The translations under genes were made by a program, and so were the position numbers. A stretch of 10,240 nucleotides of DNA, from contig JACDCJ010000039.1 in assembly GCA_013817655.1 (NCBI GenBank), positions 1,552 through 11,791 of the forward strand, given 5' to 3'. The notes beneath the pieces were generated by a model, which worked only from the letters and a program-made list of their open reading frames with translations, had not been told where the DNA came from and did not search any database. Source of the DNA: Actinosomnolentus pattersoniae (SeqCode). GTDB taxonomy: Bacteria; Actinomycetota; UBA4738. Below are positions 1 through 6,261 of this stretch, one piece after another; the stretch's first letter is position 1, and every line of letters begins with the position of its first letter.

Positions 1-749
1 CCGCCGAGGCGTTCGGCCACGGCGGGGAAGAGTGCCTCGGGCATGCCGAAGATCATCGCGTTGAGGTCGACCGTGAAAGTCGACTGGAGGACCGGCCTCC
101 GTCTCACGAACCTGAGTCCCTCTCGGATGGAGTTCAGCCCGAACCGATCCGCTCCCTCGGCGGGGGGGGCCGCCGCCATCGCGGCGAGCGTCCCGAGGGC
201 GACGCCGAACGTTGCCACGTCGATCAGGTAGGTCCACGTCAGCCCCAGCGCCGCGATCAACGCCCCTCCGAGGATCGGGCCGAGGAGGAACCCGAAGCTC
301 CCGTAGGCGGTGGTGAGGGCGATGGCCGGGACGAGCAGCTCGGGATCGACCAGCCGAGGGACCAGGGAACGAAGGCCGGGAGAGTACAGGGCATACAGGC
401 CCGCGGTCAGGGCGCCGACGGCGTACAGCACCCACAGGTGGCGGAAGGAGCCTAGGGCGTTGACGGCCAGGATCAGCGAGGCGCCCGCCATGGCGAGGTG
501 CGTCCAGAGCAGCAGCCGGCGGCGATCCACGGCGTCCGCGACCGCGCCTCCTATCACCGACAGGGTGAGGAGCGGCACCAGTTCGCACAGCGCGAGTAGC
601 CCCACGGCGAGCGATGAGCGGGTGAGGCTGAAGACCTGGAACGGCAAGGCGACCATGGTGATGCGGCTTCCGATGTCGGAGACCGACTGCCCGATCCACA
701 GGAGTCGGAACTCACGGGAGCGGCGCAGCGGCGTGATGTCGATGATCAT
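1..749 (-). CDS. MFS transporter, N-terminal part (cut by window edge)
   Basis: The minus strand is open from ATG at 749 to the left edge, giving about 249 residues of a membrane protein; the C-terminal part lies outside the window. It begins MIIDITPLRRSREFRLLWIG, followed by QSVSDIGSRITMVALPFQVF, a typical start of the MFS_3 / enterobactin-exporter (EntS)-like major facilitator branch. A GGAVADAVDRRRLLL segment near residues 60-75 matches the MFS loop 2-3 motif (G-x-x-x-D-x-x-x-R-R). Helical hydrophobic stretches fill the N-terminal half (six expected), followed by a basic cytoplasmic linker (REGLRFVRRRPVLQ) that normally precedes TM7. The family exports small molecules such as drugs or siderophores by proton antiport; the substrate here is unknown. 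The Shine-Dalgarno is weak (GGGA about 10 bases upstream). It lies 57 bases downstream of the M28 peptidase on the same strand, so co-transcription is possible. Confidence 0.9.
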   Translation of the reverse strand, partial: MIIDITPLRRSREFRLLWIGQSVSDIGSRITMVALPFQVFSLTRSSLAVGLLALCELVPLLTLSVIGGAVADAVDRRRLLLWTHLAMAGASLILAVNALGSFRHLWVLYAVGALTAGLYALYSPGLRSLVPRLVDPELLVPAIALTTAYGSFGFLLGPILGGALIAALGLTWTYLIDVATFGVALGTLAAMAAAPPAEGADRFGLNSIREGLRFVRRRPVLQSTFTVDLNAMIFGMPEALFPAVAERLG

Positions 750-806
750 GGTCTTCGTCCCGCTCGCGGTGAACCGGCCCCCGAGCGTTCGACCGGAGTC
801 GCCAGT

Positions 807-2273
807 TCAGGAGCCCGGGATTGGGGGGCTTCTGGTCGAAAAGGTGACCATCGCGTGGGCCGCGGCGTCGGCCATCTCGCCCAGCACCTGTTCGTCGATC
901 TCCTCCAGAGTGTCACAGGCGAGGTGGTAGCAGGGATCCGCCGGCGCGCCCGGCCTTCCTCCGTAGACGCCGGCCTCGCTGACGGTCTTGAGTTCGGTCG
1001 CCCCGGTGAACAGGCCCCCCACAGGGATGCCGGCCCGGGCGAACGATCCGTGATCCGATCCTCCCTGGAGGTCGAACGGATCGGTCTCGAGCCCTTGGGA
1101 CCGGAGCCAACCGGCGAGTACGTCGTTGATCGCCTCCGATCCGGAGGGGGATCCCGCATCGGCGTACACGAAGCGGACGAAGTTGGGGGACGCGATCATG
1201 TCGAGGTTCAGATACAGGGCGATGGAGTCCCGTTCGTCCTCGGAGAGACTCTCCACGTAGTGTCGAGATCCGAGGAGCCCGAGTTCCTCGCCGCTCCAGA
1301 AGGCGAACCGGACCCGGTTGCGCAGCTCCGCCGAGGCTAGCCGAACGGCCACCTCGAGGATGGCGGCGGTCCCCGAACCGTTGTCGTTGATCCCCGGCCC
1401 GTCCATGGTCGAGTCCAGATGCCCGCCGACCATCACGATGTGGGCGCCGTCCCCGCTGTGGGTCTCGGCGATCACGTTCACCGTGGTCCGGTCGATCGTG
1501 CGGACGTTCGTGGACACGCGCAGATGGATCGGAGAGGGAACGGCTTCCTGTGCCGCGTCGAAGAGCGCGGCGCCGACCTCCGAGGAGGCGGATAGGGCGG
1601 GCACCTCGATCTGCAGCGGCGAGAGGAGCGTCGGCCGCCGGACGCTCCCAGAGTGCCAGCCGGGGTAGGAGACCACGACGGCGACGGCGCCGGCGGTTTG
1701 CGCGTTCACGACCTGATCTCGCCGCAGGCATGGGCCCGCCTGCAGGACCGCGATGCTTCCAGTCGGAAAGCCGGCAAAGTCGGAGGACTCGCATCCGGCA
1801 CCGGTGAGCTCCTCTCCGGATGCGGCCGGATCGAAGTCGAGGAACGCCGCCGGCGCCTCCACGTCGCCACTCGCCGAGTACAGCATCGCCTTGAAGTCCT
1901 CCCCGTCGGCGAACGGCTCGACCTCCTCCGGCCCTCCCCCGGCCGTGCCGGTCACTTCAAGCTCCGACGGTTCCACCTGCTCGAAGACCGGGATAGTGAA
2001 CTCCTGGGAGTGGACCTCCAGTCCGGCGTCCTCCAGGACGCCCGACACGTACGCGGCGGACTCGTCGTGTCCGGCCGTTCCGGCTGCGCGGTTCCCTCCG
2101 TTCCGCTCGGCGATTCGCTGGAGCGCCTGCAGGTGTGCCCGAATGGCGTCCACCGTGACGGCCCGCCGGATCTCCGCGGAGGTCGGGAGTGCGGCGGGGT
2201 CGGGCGGCCGCTCGCACGCCGACGCAAGCGTGGCGACGACGACGATCAGCGTCCACACCGGCCGGGCACTCAC
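807..2273 (-). CDS. Secreted M28-family zinc aminopeptidase with PA-like insert, probable lipoprotein
   Basis: The product has 488 residues and starts at GTG 2273. The N-terminus has one basic residue, a hydrophobic run (WTLIVVVATLASAC) and Cys20 in a lipobox-like setting, so export and lipid anchoring are likely; Ala at -3 is not the best lipobox residue. Residues about 130-255 resemble a protease-associated (PA) domain. The catalytic M28 domain follows with all ligands visible: His285 (GGHLDS), Asp297 (GINDNGSG), catalytic Glu329 and ligand Glu330 (WSGEELG), Asp358 (LNLDMI) and His408 (GGSDHGSF). The His-Asp spacing of 12 equals that of the Streptomyces griseus aminopeptidase. Cys448 and Cys453 (PCYHLACD) match the conserved disulfide near the active site. 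The expected reaction is release of N-terminal, often large hydrophobic, amino acids from extracellular peptides. The start appears leaderless. No defect is seen. Confidence 0.93.
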   Translation of the reverse strand: MSARPVWTLIVVVATLASACERPPDPAALPTSAEIRRAVTVDAIRAHLQALQRIAERNGGNRAAGTAGHDESAAYVSGVLEDAGLEVHSQEFTIPVFEQVEPSELEVTGTAGGGPEEVEPFADGEDFKAMLYSASGDVEAPAAFLDFDPAASGEELTGAGCESSDFAGFPTGSIAVLQAGPCLRRDQVVNAQTAGAVAVVVSYPGWHSGSVRRPTLLSPLQIEVPALSASSEVGAALFDAAQEAVPSPIHLRVSTNVRTIDRTTVNVIAETHSGDGAHIVMVGGHLDSTMDGPGINDNGSGTAAILEVAVRLASAELRNRVRFAFWSGEELGLLGSRHYVESLSEDERDSIALYLNLDMIASPNFVRFVYADAGSPSGSEAINDVLAGWLRSQGLETDPFDLQGGSDHGSFARAGIPVGGLFTGATELKTVSEAGVYGGRPGAPADPCYHLACDTLEEIDEQVLGEMADAAAHAMVTFSTRSPPIPGS

Positions 2274-2279
2274 CGACTC

Positions 2280-2285
2280 GATATA
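2280..2285 (-). promoter_or_regulatory. Putative -10 box of the M28 peptidase gene (leaderless)
   Basis: On the minus strand TATATC lies exactly six bases before the GTG start at 2273, so transcription would begin at or next to the start codon. No Shine-Dalgarno is visible upstream of the GTG. Leaderless genes with this geometry are common in actinobacteria. No convincing -35 box was seen; the promoter is inferred. Confidence 0.4.
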
Positions 2286-2404
2286 CGTGGCCTCGTTGGC
2301 TGGACGGCTGCGTGCCGGCCCGACGGGATACGGCTTTCGGCTGAGTCGAGGCCGCCGACGACTTCCTGCGCTCCCTGTGGGAGTTACCCGGACCGCCCGG
2401 CGGC

Positions 2405-2410
2405 TACCCT
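2405..2410 (+). promoter_or_regulatory. Putative -10 box of the EamA permease gene (near-leaderless)
   Basis: TACCCT fits the actinobacterial TANNNT -10 pattern and sits eight bases before the GTG at 2419, which predicts a 5' leader of about two bases. No Shine-Dalgarno precedes the GTG, in agreement. The -35 region (about 2382-2387) is not consensus. It shares the 145-base divergent gap with the M28 promoter. Confidence 0.4.
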
Positions 2411-2418
2411 AGCCGTTC

Positions 2419-3273
2419 GTGCCGCTCTCGCTCGTCCTGGGGTTGGGCTGCGCGCTCTGCTGGGGCTTCGCCGACTTCGGAGGGGGGCTGCAGGCGCGTC
2501 ATCTGCCGGCGCTTGGAGTGGTTCTCTGGAGCCAGATCGCCGGCTCTATCGTCCTGGGCGTGGCCATCCTCGCGACGGGGCAGTCACCTCCCCTCGACGC
2601 GGTGGCCTGGGGTGCGGCCGCCGGAGCGGTAGGCGGCGTCGCCCTGCTGCTCTTCTACCGCGGACTGGCGGTGGGACTCATGTCCGTTGTCGCCCCGGTT
2701 TCGGCGTGCGGGGCGGCCGTGCCCGTGGTCGTCGCTCTGGTCCGCGGAGAGGTGCCGACCCCGATCGAGAGCGTTGGTCTCATGGTGGCCGTGGCAGGTG
2801 TCGTGCTCGTCTCTCGCCCTTCCGGAAAACGGGACCTCCATCCGTCCGTTGACCGCCGGACTGTCCTGGCGCTCGCGCTGGGCGCCGCGCTCGGGTTCGG
2901 CCTGTTCTTCGTCCTCGTCGACCAGGGGACCGAGGCGACCCGAGCCTCGCCACTCTGGGTCATCGGCGGGGTGAGGGTGGGCTCGCTCCTCACGATGGCG
3001 GCGCTCACCACTGTACGCCCCGCGGCGCTGCGGTGGCCCGGTCGCCGGATGGGCCCCGTCGCGGCGGTGGGTGTGCTGGACACGATGGCGAGCATCCTGC
3101 TGGCCTTCGCGACCGTCCACGGCAACCTGGGCGTGGTGGCGGTCCTCGCGTCCCAGTACCCGATCGTGACCGTGACACTGGCCAGACTGGTCCTGTCCGA
3201 ACGGCTGTCCCGGTTGCAGGCAGCCGGTGTTGCCATGGCGCTGGCAGGCGTCGCGCTCCTGAACCTCGGCTAG
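2419..3273 (+). CDS. EamA/DMT-superfamily permease
   Basis: The product has 284 residues, the usual length for a two-repeat drug/metabolite transporter with ten membrane helices. The first EamA repeat covers about residues 1-132 (LGLGCALCWGFADF at the start, LMVAVAGVVLVSRP at the end). The second covers about 148-284 (LALGAALGFGLFFVLVDQGT to the end), separated by a polar basic linker (SGKRDLHPSVDRR). The closing segment SERLSRLQAAGVAMALAGVA has the conserved E-x5-Q-x2-G pattern at the end of EamA repeats. It is an inner-membrane permease for small metabolites; members include amino-acid and metabolite exporters, but the substrate cannot be read here. GTG 2419 is chosen because it starts directly at TM1 and the -10-like box leaves no room for a leader. 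The peptidase gene is divergent. Composition is high GC like the flanks, unlike the genes that follow. Confidence 0.9.
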   Translation: MPLSLVLGLGCALCWGFADFGGGLQARHLPALGVVLWSQIAGSIVLGVAILATGQSPPLDAVAWGAAAGAVGGVALLLFYRGLAVGLMSVVAPVSACGAAVPVVVALVRGEVPTPIESVGLMVAVAGVVLVSRPSGKRDLHPSVDRRTVLALALGAALGFGLFFVLVDQGTEATRASPLWVIGGVRVGSLLTMAALTTVRPAALRWPGRRMGPVAAVGVLDTMASILLAFATVHGNLGVVAVLASQYPIVTVTLARLVLSERLSRLQAAGVAMALAGVALLNLG

Positions 3274-3476
3274 CTCCCGGCCGGCTCTACATGGTGGAGG
3301 CCTCGAACGCCGGGACTACCCAGGAGTTCGTCCGCATGACCTGCCCCTTCGTCCCGATGATCTCAATGGCGGGCATGCCAGTCGTCAAGACCGGCCGGGG
3401 ACGGCATGTGCCCGTCGCATCACTGATGTAAACTTGTAGACTACGCTGTTGAAGCTCCCAGCGGGGGCAGGCCCAA
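3274..3476. other. Intergenic stretch between the permease and the RTX gene
   Basis: These 203 bases separate backbone from the accessory island. A plus-strand frame from ATG 3291 to TAA 3431 encodes 47 residues (begins MVEASNAGTTQEFVRM), and the minus strand is open as well. Neither has a Shine-Dalgarno or a family I recognise, so no gene is called. A-T rich TANNNT candidates occur at 3429-3434 (TAAACT) and 3437-3442 (TAGACT), either of which could be a -10 box for the RTX gene, but no matching -35 was found. The stretch may hold a degraded gene end at the island boundary. Confidence 0.3.
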
Positions 3477-3530
3477 ATAAGCTCGAAGGGAGGCCTGACT
3501 GTGATAAGCTCGAAGGGAGGCCTGACTGTG
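3477..3530 (+). repeat. Perfect 27-base tandem duplication carrying two Shine-Dalgarno/GTG pairs
   Basis: Unit 1 is 3477-3503 and unit 2 is 3504-3530, identical at all 27 bases. Each begins ATAAGCTCGAAGGGAGG and ends CTGACTGTG, so each carries a strong Shine-Dalgarno (AAGGGAGG) seven bases before a GTG. The length is nine codons, so both GTGs (3501 and 3528) are in frame with the RTX protein. Confidence 0.95.
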
Positions 3531-4028
3531 AAGATCCGGGTCTTATTCGCGCTCCTCCCACTCGTTGGCTCAATCGTGCTCTGGCCGTCCCCGCTGTCAT
3601 TCGCGGACTCCACAACGTGTTTGGGGCGGCCTGCCACCATCGTCGGAACCGATGGGGACGACGGCATTATCGGGACGGCCGGCGATGATGTCATAGCCGC
3701 GCTTGGGGGTGCCGACGAGGTCTGGGGGCTTGGCGGAAGCGACCTCGTCTGTGGCGGACAAGGCCTCAACCTTCTCTATGGTGACGCGCCCGAGGCGAAT
3801 TCCGAGGGTGGAGATCGCGCGGACGTGATCGTGGGTGGCGGCTACATCGACGTCATGCATGGAGGGAAGGGCGGTGACCAGCTCAGGGGCCGTGGGGGCG
3901 ACGACGACCTCAACGGTGATGGTGGAGATGACTTGCTGGACGGAGGCCCGGGCTCAGACTTCACGGACGGAGGACCAGGGACGGACACATGCCTCAACGA
4001 GGAGGCCAGTATGCGGTGTGAGGGTTGA
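3528..4028 (+). CDS. Small secreted RTX-type calcium-binding repeat protein
   Basis: From GTG 3528 the product has 166 residues. It starts MKIRVLFALLPLVGSIVLWP and continues SPLSFA-DS, a good Sec signal peptide with likely cleavage after Ala26. The mature part carries hemolysin-type calcium-binding nonapeptides (GGxGxD-x-hydrophobic-x): about residues 40-58 (GTDGDDGIIGTAGDDVIAA), 60-76, 95-110 and 112-155 (GGKGGDQLRGRGGDDDLNGD). These form a calcium-filled parallel beta-roll outside the cell. Four cysteines (31, 75, 155, 164) could form disulfides, as in short actinobacterial secreted RTX proteins. No enzymatic domain or type I secretion partner is present, so it is probably a stand-alone calcium-binding surface or secreted protein. 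GTG 3528 is preferred because it starts the signal peptide directly; GTG 3501, created by the tandem duplication, adds nine residues (MISSKGGLT) and also has its own Shine-Dalgarno. The beta-helix gene follows on the same strand 55 bases on. Confidence 0.82.
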   Translation: MKIRVLFALLPLVGSIVLWPSPLSFADSTTCLGRPATIVGTDGDDGIIGTAGDDVIAALGGADEVWGLGGSDLVCGGQGLNLLYGDAPEANSEGGDRADVIVGGGYIDVMHGGKGGDQLRGRGGDDDLNGDGGDDLLDGGPGSDFTDGGPGTDTCLNEEASMRCEG

Positions 4029-4045
4029 CCCTGACCCCGCCTAGG

Positions 4046-4087
4046 ATGCTGATCGGGGTTTGGTATCAAACCGGACTCACGCCATGA
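4046..4087 (+). other. Possible 13-codon leader ORF overlapping the beta-helix start (ATGA)
   Basis: ATG 4046 opens MLIGVWYQTGLTP and stops at TGA 4085-4087, overlapping ATG 4084 of the next gene in the ATGA arrangement typical of translational coupling. The main gene lacks its own Shine-Dalgarno, which would suit coupling. There is only a weak purine stretch before ATG 4046 (CTAGG), so the mini-ORF may be chance. Confidence 0.2.
4057..4072. repeat. Perfect inverted repeat upstream of the beta-helix gene
   Basis: GGTTTG - GTAT - CAAACC is a perfect 6+6 base palindrome with a 4-base centre, ending 11 bases before ATG 4084. It could be an operator for a dimeric repressor or a small hairpin occluding translation initiation. 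No regulator gene is next to it in the window. Confidence 0.4.
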
Positions 4088-5586
4088 CGTACGCTTGGAC
4101 TTACACAATCTACCGAGACAACACAGAAGTAGGTTCCAAGCCATGGAGGATCGTTGACGTTCTCGGCAATCCGCCGACCGGTGCTCCAGCTCCAGGTCCG
4201 CTATCCGTCGACGGCGGAGCCATGCTAGCGTGGGCGGTGAGCAACCTCGGGCAGGGACGCAGGATCTTGATCCTCGATCAGGTCGGTGGACCGAGCACTG
4301 CGGAGACCATGACGCTTCCGCCCAATACGCCCTTAACGATCAATGGCCTTCACGGATTCAAACTTGTTGGCGTGTTTGGTGGCGCAACCGGAAACCCACG
4401 GGGCGCGCCGTACATATCAGGAGACGTTGCGACAAACAACGGGAGCGGTGCTGTCATCCAGGTTCTCAATACGGACGCCTACCAGCTCGAAGGGTTCCTT
4501 GTGAGAAACCGAGTGGCTACTGCTCACGGAATATCGATTGACAAGAGTGCGCGCGGCTTCTTACACAAGGTGCATGTCCTTGGTGATCCAGTAAATCCGG
4601 GCGACGGTTTCCGAGTCGTTAGCGGTACCGCCGGTCAACTCGTGATACTTCAGTGCGGCACCGCTGGCTGCCGCAATGGCATACACCTGGCGTTTGACGT
4701 CACCGGACAGCCCCAGGCGGTGACCGTACAGAGTGGACGCTTCGAGGGAATCCACGGGGGAGTCTGCATCAGGATCGAAGCCGACGTGGCAGATCGCGGG
4801 CTAAACGCGCTTGAGTTTTCCGGTGTCAGCACCTCTGGCCCGTGCCCCGCCTACGACATTACAGGAGGGTTCGGTGTTCTGATCCACGGTCAGCACTATC
4901 TCGAGCACACACGGGATTGGGACATCGAGAATGCGGCCTACGCGGGCGGGCCGAGCCCGACAATCACGTTCCGAACCACTACGACGCATCAGCTGCGCGC
5001 GGGCGAACAGGTGATCGTCACAGCAATGACGCCGGGACAATACAACTACAATGGCCCGATTACTTCCTCGGACCCCGTTGATCGGACGTTCGTCGTCCCT
5101 GGGCCGGCGTCAAACCCCGGCGCCGTAACCCAGCGAGGGTATGCCACAGTTGAAGTGCCGATAGTCAGAATTCGCGCGATCGGGACCGATCAGACGCTTG
5201 AAGACAACTGGGCGCACGATGTGACGATCGAGGACAACTACTTCCACGAGTTTGCGAGAACAGGCGGTTGGTCGACGACGGAGAAGACGGCGCAACACGT
5301 GGACGCGAACGGCTGCTTCAATCTGTCGATGAGAAACAACCAGCATCGGGGAAACCTCGCCGGACTGACCACGAACAATCCCGTGATCCACCTGCGCGCC
5401 AATACCAGAGGCTGCGTCGGACACATCAACCACGTTTCCGGGGGGGACCGGAGCATGAAGGAATCCGTCCCCGCGAAGATCTTCCTCAACGAAGGTGCGG
5501 GGAACTACGGATCATGGTGGGATCCGGCCACGGTTGGCGGCCGTCGTTACAAGAAATGGGGGACGTGGCCGACTGACCCAGTGTGA
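4084..5586 (+). CDS. Right-handed beta-helix-like protein with phage-tail-like insert, function unknown
   Basis: From ATG 4084 the product has 500 residues. No signal peptide or membrane segment is seen. Residues about 35-250 are rich in short beta-strand turns, N/G/D turns and hydrophobic alternation (NGLHGFKLVGVFGG, VIQVLNTDAYQLEGFLVRN, VTVQSGRFEGIHGGVCIRIE), the pattern of pectate-lyase-like right-handed beta-helices. Similar turns return at about 380-470 (AHDVTIEDNYFHEFAR, CFNLSMRNNQHRGNLAG). Between them, about 287-360, is a stretch ITFRTTTTHQLRAGEQVIVT - AMTPGQYNYNGP - RTFVVPGPASNPGA that resembles a beta-sandwich module often seen in phage tail proteins (pattern G-x-x-V-x-V-x-G-x-x-P-x-x-Y-N-G ... 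F ... A-S-P-G). Candidates are a tailspike-like carbohydrate-binding or -cleaving protein, or a surface protein exported by an unknown route. An alternative TTG start at 4060 adds eight residues but lies in the inverted repeat. It sits downstream of the RTX gene and has lower GC than the flanks (58% at 4441-4500 by hand count), suggesting transfer. Confidence 0.72.
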   Translation: MTYAWTYTIYRDNTEVGSKPWRIVDVLGNPPTGAPAPGPLSVDGGAMLAWAVSNLGQGRRILILDQVGGPSTAETMTLPPNTPLTINGLHGFKLVGVFGGATGNPRGAPYISGDVATNNGSGAVIQVLNTDAYQLEGFLVRNRVATAHGISIDKSARGFLHKVHVLGDPVNPGDGFRVVSGTAGQLVILQCGTAGCRNGIHLAFDVTGQPQAVTVQSGRFEGIHGGVCIRIEADVADRGLNALEFSGVSTSGPCPAYDITGGFGVLIHGQHYLEHTRDWDIENAAYAGGPSPTITFRTTTTHQLRAGEQVIVTAMTPGQYNYNGPITSSDPVDRTFVVPGPASNPGAVTQRGYATVEVPIVRIRAIGTDQTLEDNWAHDVTIEDNYFHEFARTGGWSTTEKTAQHVDANGCFNLSMRNNQHRGNLAGLTTNNPVIHLRANTRGCVGHINHVSGGDRSMKESVPAKIFLNEGAGNYGSWWDPATVGGRRYKKWGTWPTDPV

Positions 5587-5613
5587 CGAATAAGCTGGTC
5601 CGGCCGATCGGGG

Positions 5614-5638
5614 AGGTGTTACATCTCAGGACGGTGTC
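5614..5638 (-). other. Possible insertion-sequence end (IS481-like)
   Basis: On the minus strand this reads GACACCGTCCTGAGATGTAA followed by CACCT, which resembles the TGTCCTGAGA...TAACA type of terminal sequence I associate with IS481-family elements in high-GC bacteria. No matching second end was found in the window. The minus frame before it (about 5626-5700) could encode a basic protein tail (GSRYKGKEASRQKTPS, then stop). The assignment rests on memory and is weak. Confidence 0.2.
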
Positions 5639-5690
5639 TTTTGCCGCGACGCTTCTTTACCCTTGTACCTGCTACCCCGCTTGATCGTGC

Positions 5691-6128
5691 GTGAAGGCTG
5701 ACCGTATGCCCCAACTCTTCCGGGTTGGCGACACGCCGAATTGGGTCGTCGTGGAGTCGGCGGCCAAGACTGAGAGGCTGCCCCACGTCGAGAAGGTGCT
5801 CGCCGCGTCAACTTGTCTAGACGGACGAGTGCCACTTTACAGCGAGCTCGGGGAGATGGGCTACACGCACGAGCGGACCGCACACTCCGGGAAGGTCTAC
5901 TTGAGCGGGGACGTACAGCCCCAGACGATCGAAGGATTCTGGGCGACCGTGAGGAGCGGCCTACGGGGTGTCTATCGCTCGGTCTCGACCGAGTACCTGC
6001 AGTCCTATCTGGACGAGTACACGGTCAGGCACAACAGCCGGGAGCACCCGGCGGGGATGTTCAACGCCTTTGTGTCTCGGATTGAGAAGTACCCTCGCGC
6101 CGGTCCCGCTTCCTCGCAGCCCTCTTGA
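5691..6128 (+). pseudogene. IS1595/ISXO2-type transposase, C-terminal remnant
   Basis: The open frame after a TGA at 5682-5684 encodes 145 residues that match the end of the ISXO2-like transposase domain. The clearest part is YLSGDVQPQTIEGFWATVRS, then GLRGVYRSVSTEYLQSYLDE and YTVRHNSRE, about residues 69-118. The expected zinc-ribbon N-terminus and the first catalytic Asp are absent, since a full member has about 300 residues. The usual T-D-E around the second catalytic Asp reads LYSELGEM, so the Asp is replaced by Ser. The HTN just before IEGFW reads QPQ. There is no Shine-Dalgarno before GTG 5691. The frame runs about ten residues past the normal family end and its 3' end overlaps the convergent small gene at 6061-6240. 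It is a dead insertion-sequence fragment, evidence of past mobile DNA here. Confidence 0.78.
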
Positions 6129-6240
6129 GCGGCCGGTCGAAGTCCTCGGTCTTGGGAACGGGGATTTCGAGCCCCTGTTTGGTCGTCTGGCTGAGCTCGC
6201 TGGGTTGTTCGAGCTTCCGCTTCCCGTTGCGTTCAGGCAT
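6061..6240 (-). CDS. Small basic protein, unknown function
   Basis: The product has 59 residues: MPERNGKRKLEQPSELSQTT then KQGLEIPVPKTEDFDRPLKR and AARKRDRREGTSQSETQRR. It is preceded by a good Shine-Dalgarno (GGAGG at 6249-6245, four bases before ATG 6240). The central TTKQGLEIPVPKTEDF block recalls short hypothetical proteins in which a G-x-x-I-P-V-P-x-x-x-D-F motif occurs near the N-terminus; this resemblance is from memory. The flanking regions are charged and probably disordered, with no membrane or signal sequence. It is convergent with the transposase remnant (68-base overlap at the 3' end) and head to head with the gene at 6262, with only 21 bases between the two start codons. The Shine-Dalgarno and motif argue it is real; its short length and overlap argue against. 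Confidence 0.55.
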   Translation of the reverse strand: MPERNGKRKLEQPSELSQTTKQGLEIPVPKTEDFDRPLKRAARKRDRREGTSQSETQRR

Positions 6241-6261
6241 CGTGCCTCCAGTCCACGGGCC

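Noticed and set aside
1653..2852. Plus-strand open frame of 399 codons
   Set aside because: Antisense to the M28 peptidase and out of frame in the permease; low-complexity Arg/Gly translation.
3291..3431. 47-codon frame in the permease-RTX gap
   Set aside because: No Shine-Dalgarno and no recognised family; the opposite strand is equally open.
4060..4083. TTG start for the beta-helix protein
   Set aside because: It lies within the inverted repeat and has no Shine-Dalgarno; ATG 4084 is simpler, though the true start is uncertain.
5968..6261. Upstream extension of the unknown-function gene to the far start
   Set aside because: It overlaps the transposase remnant in another frame and is antisense to the small gene; the translation before residue MTASLDECW is Ser/Arg-rich and unlike the family.
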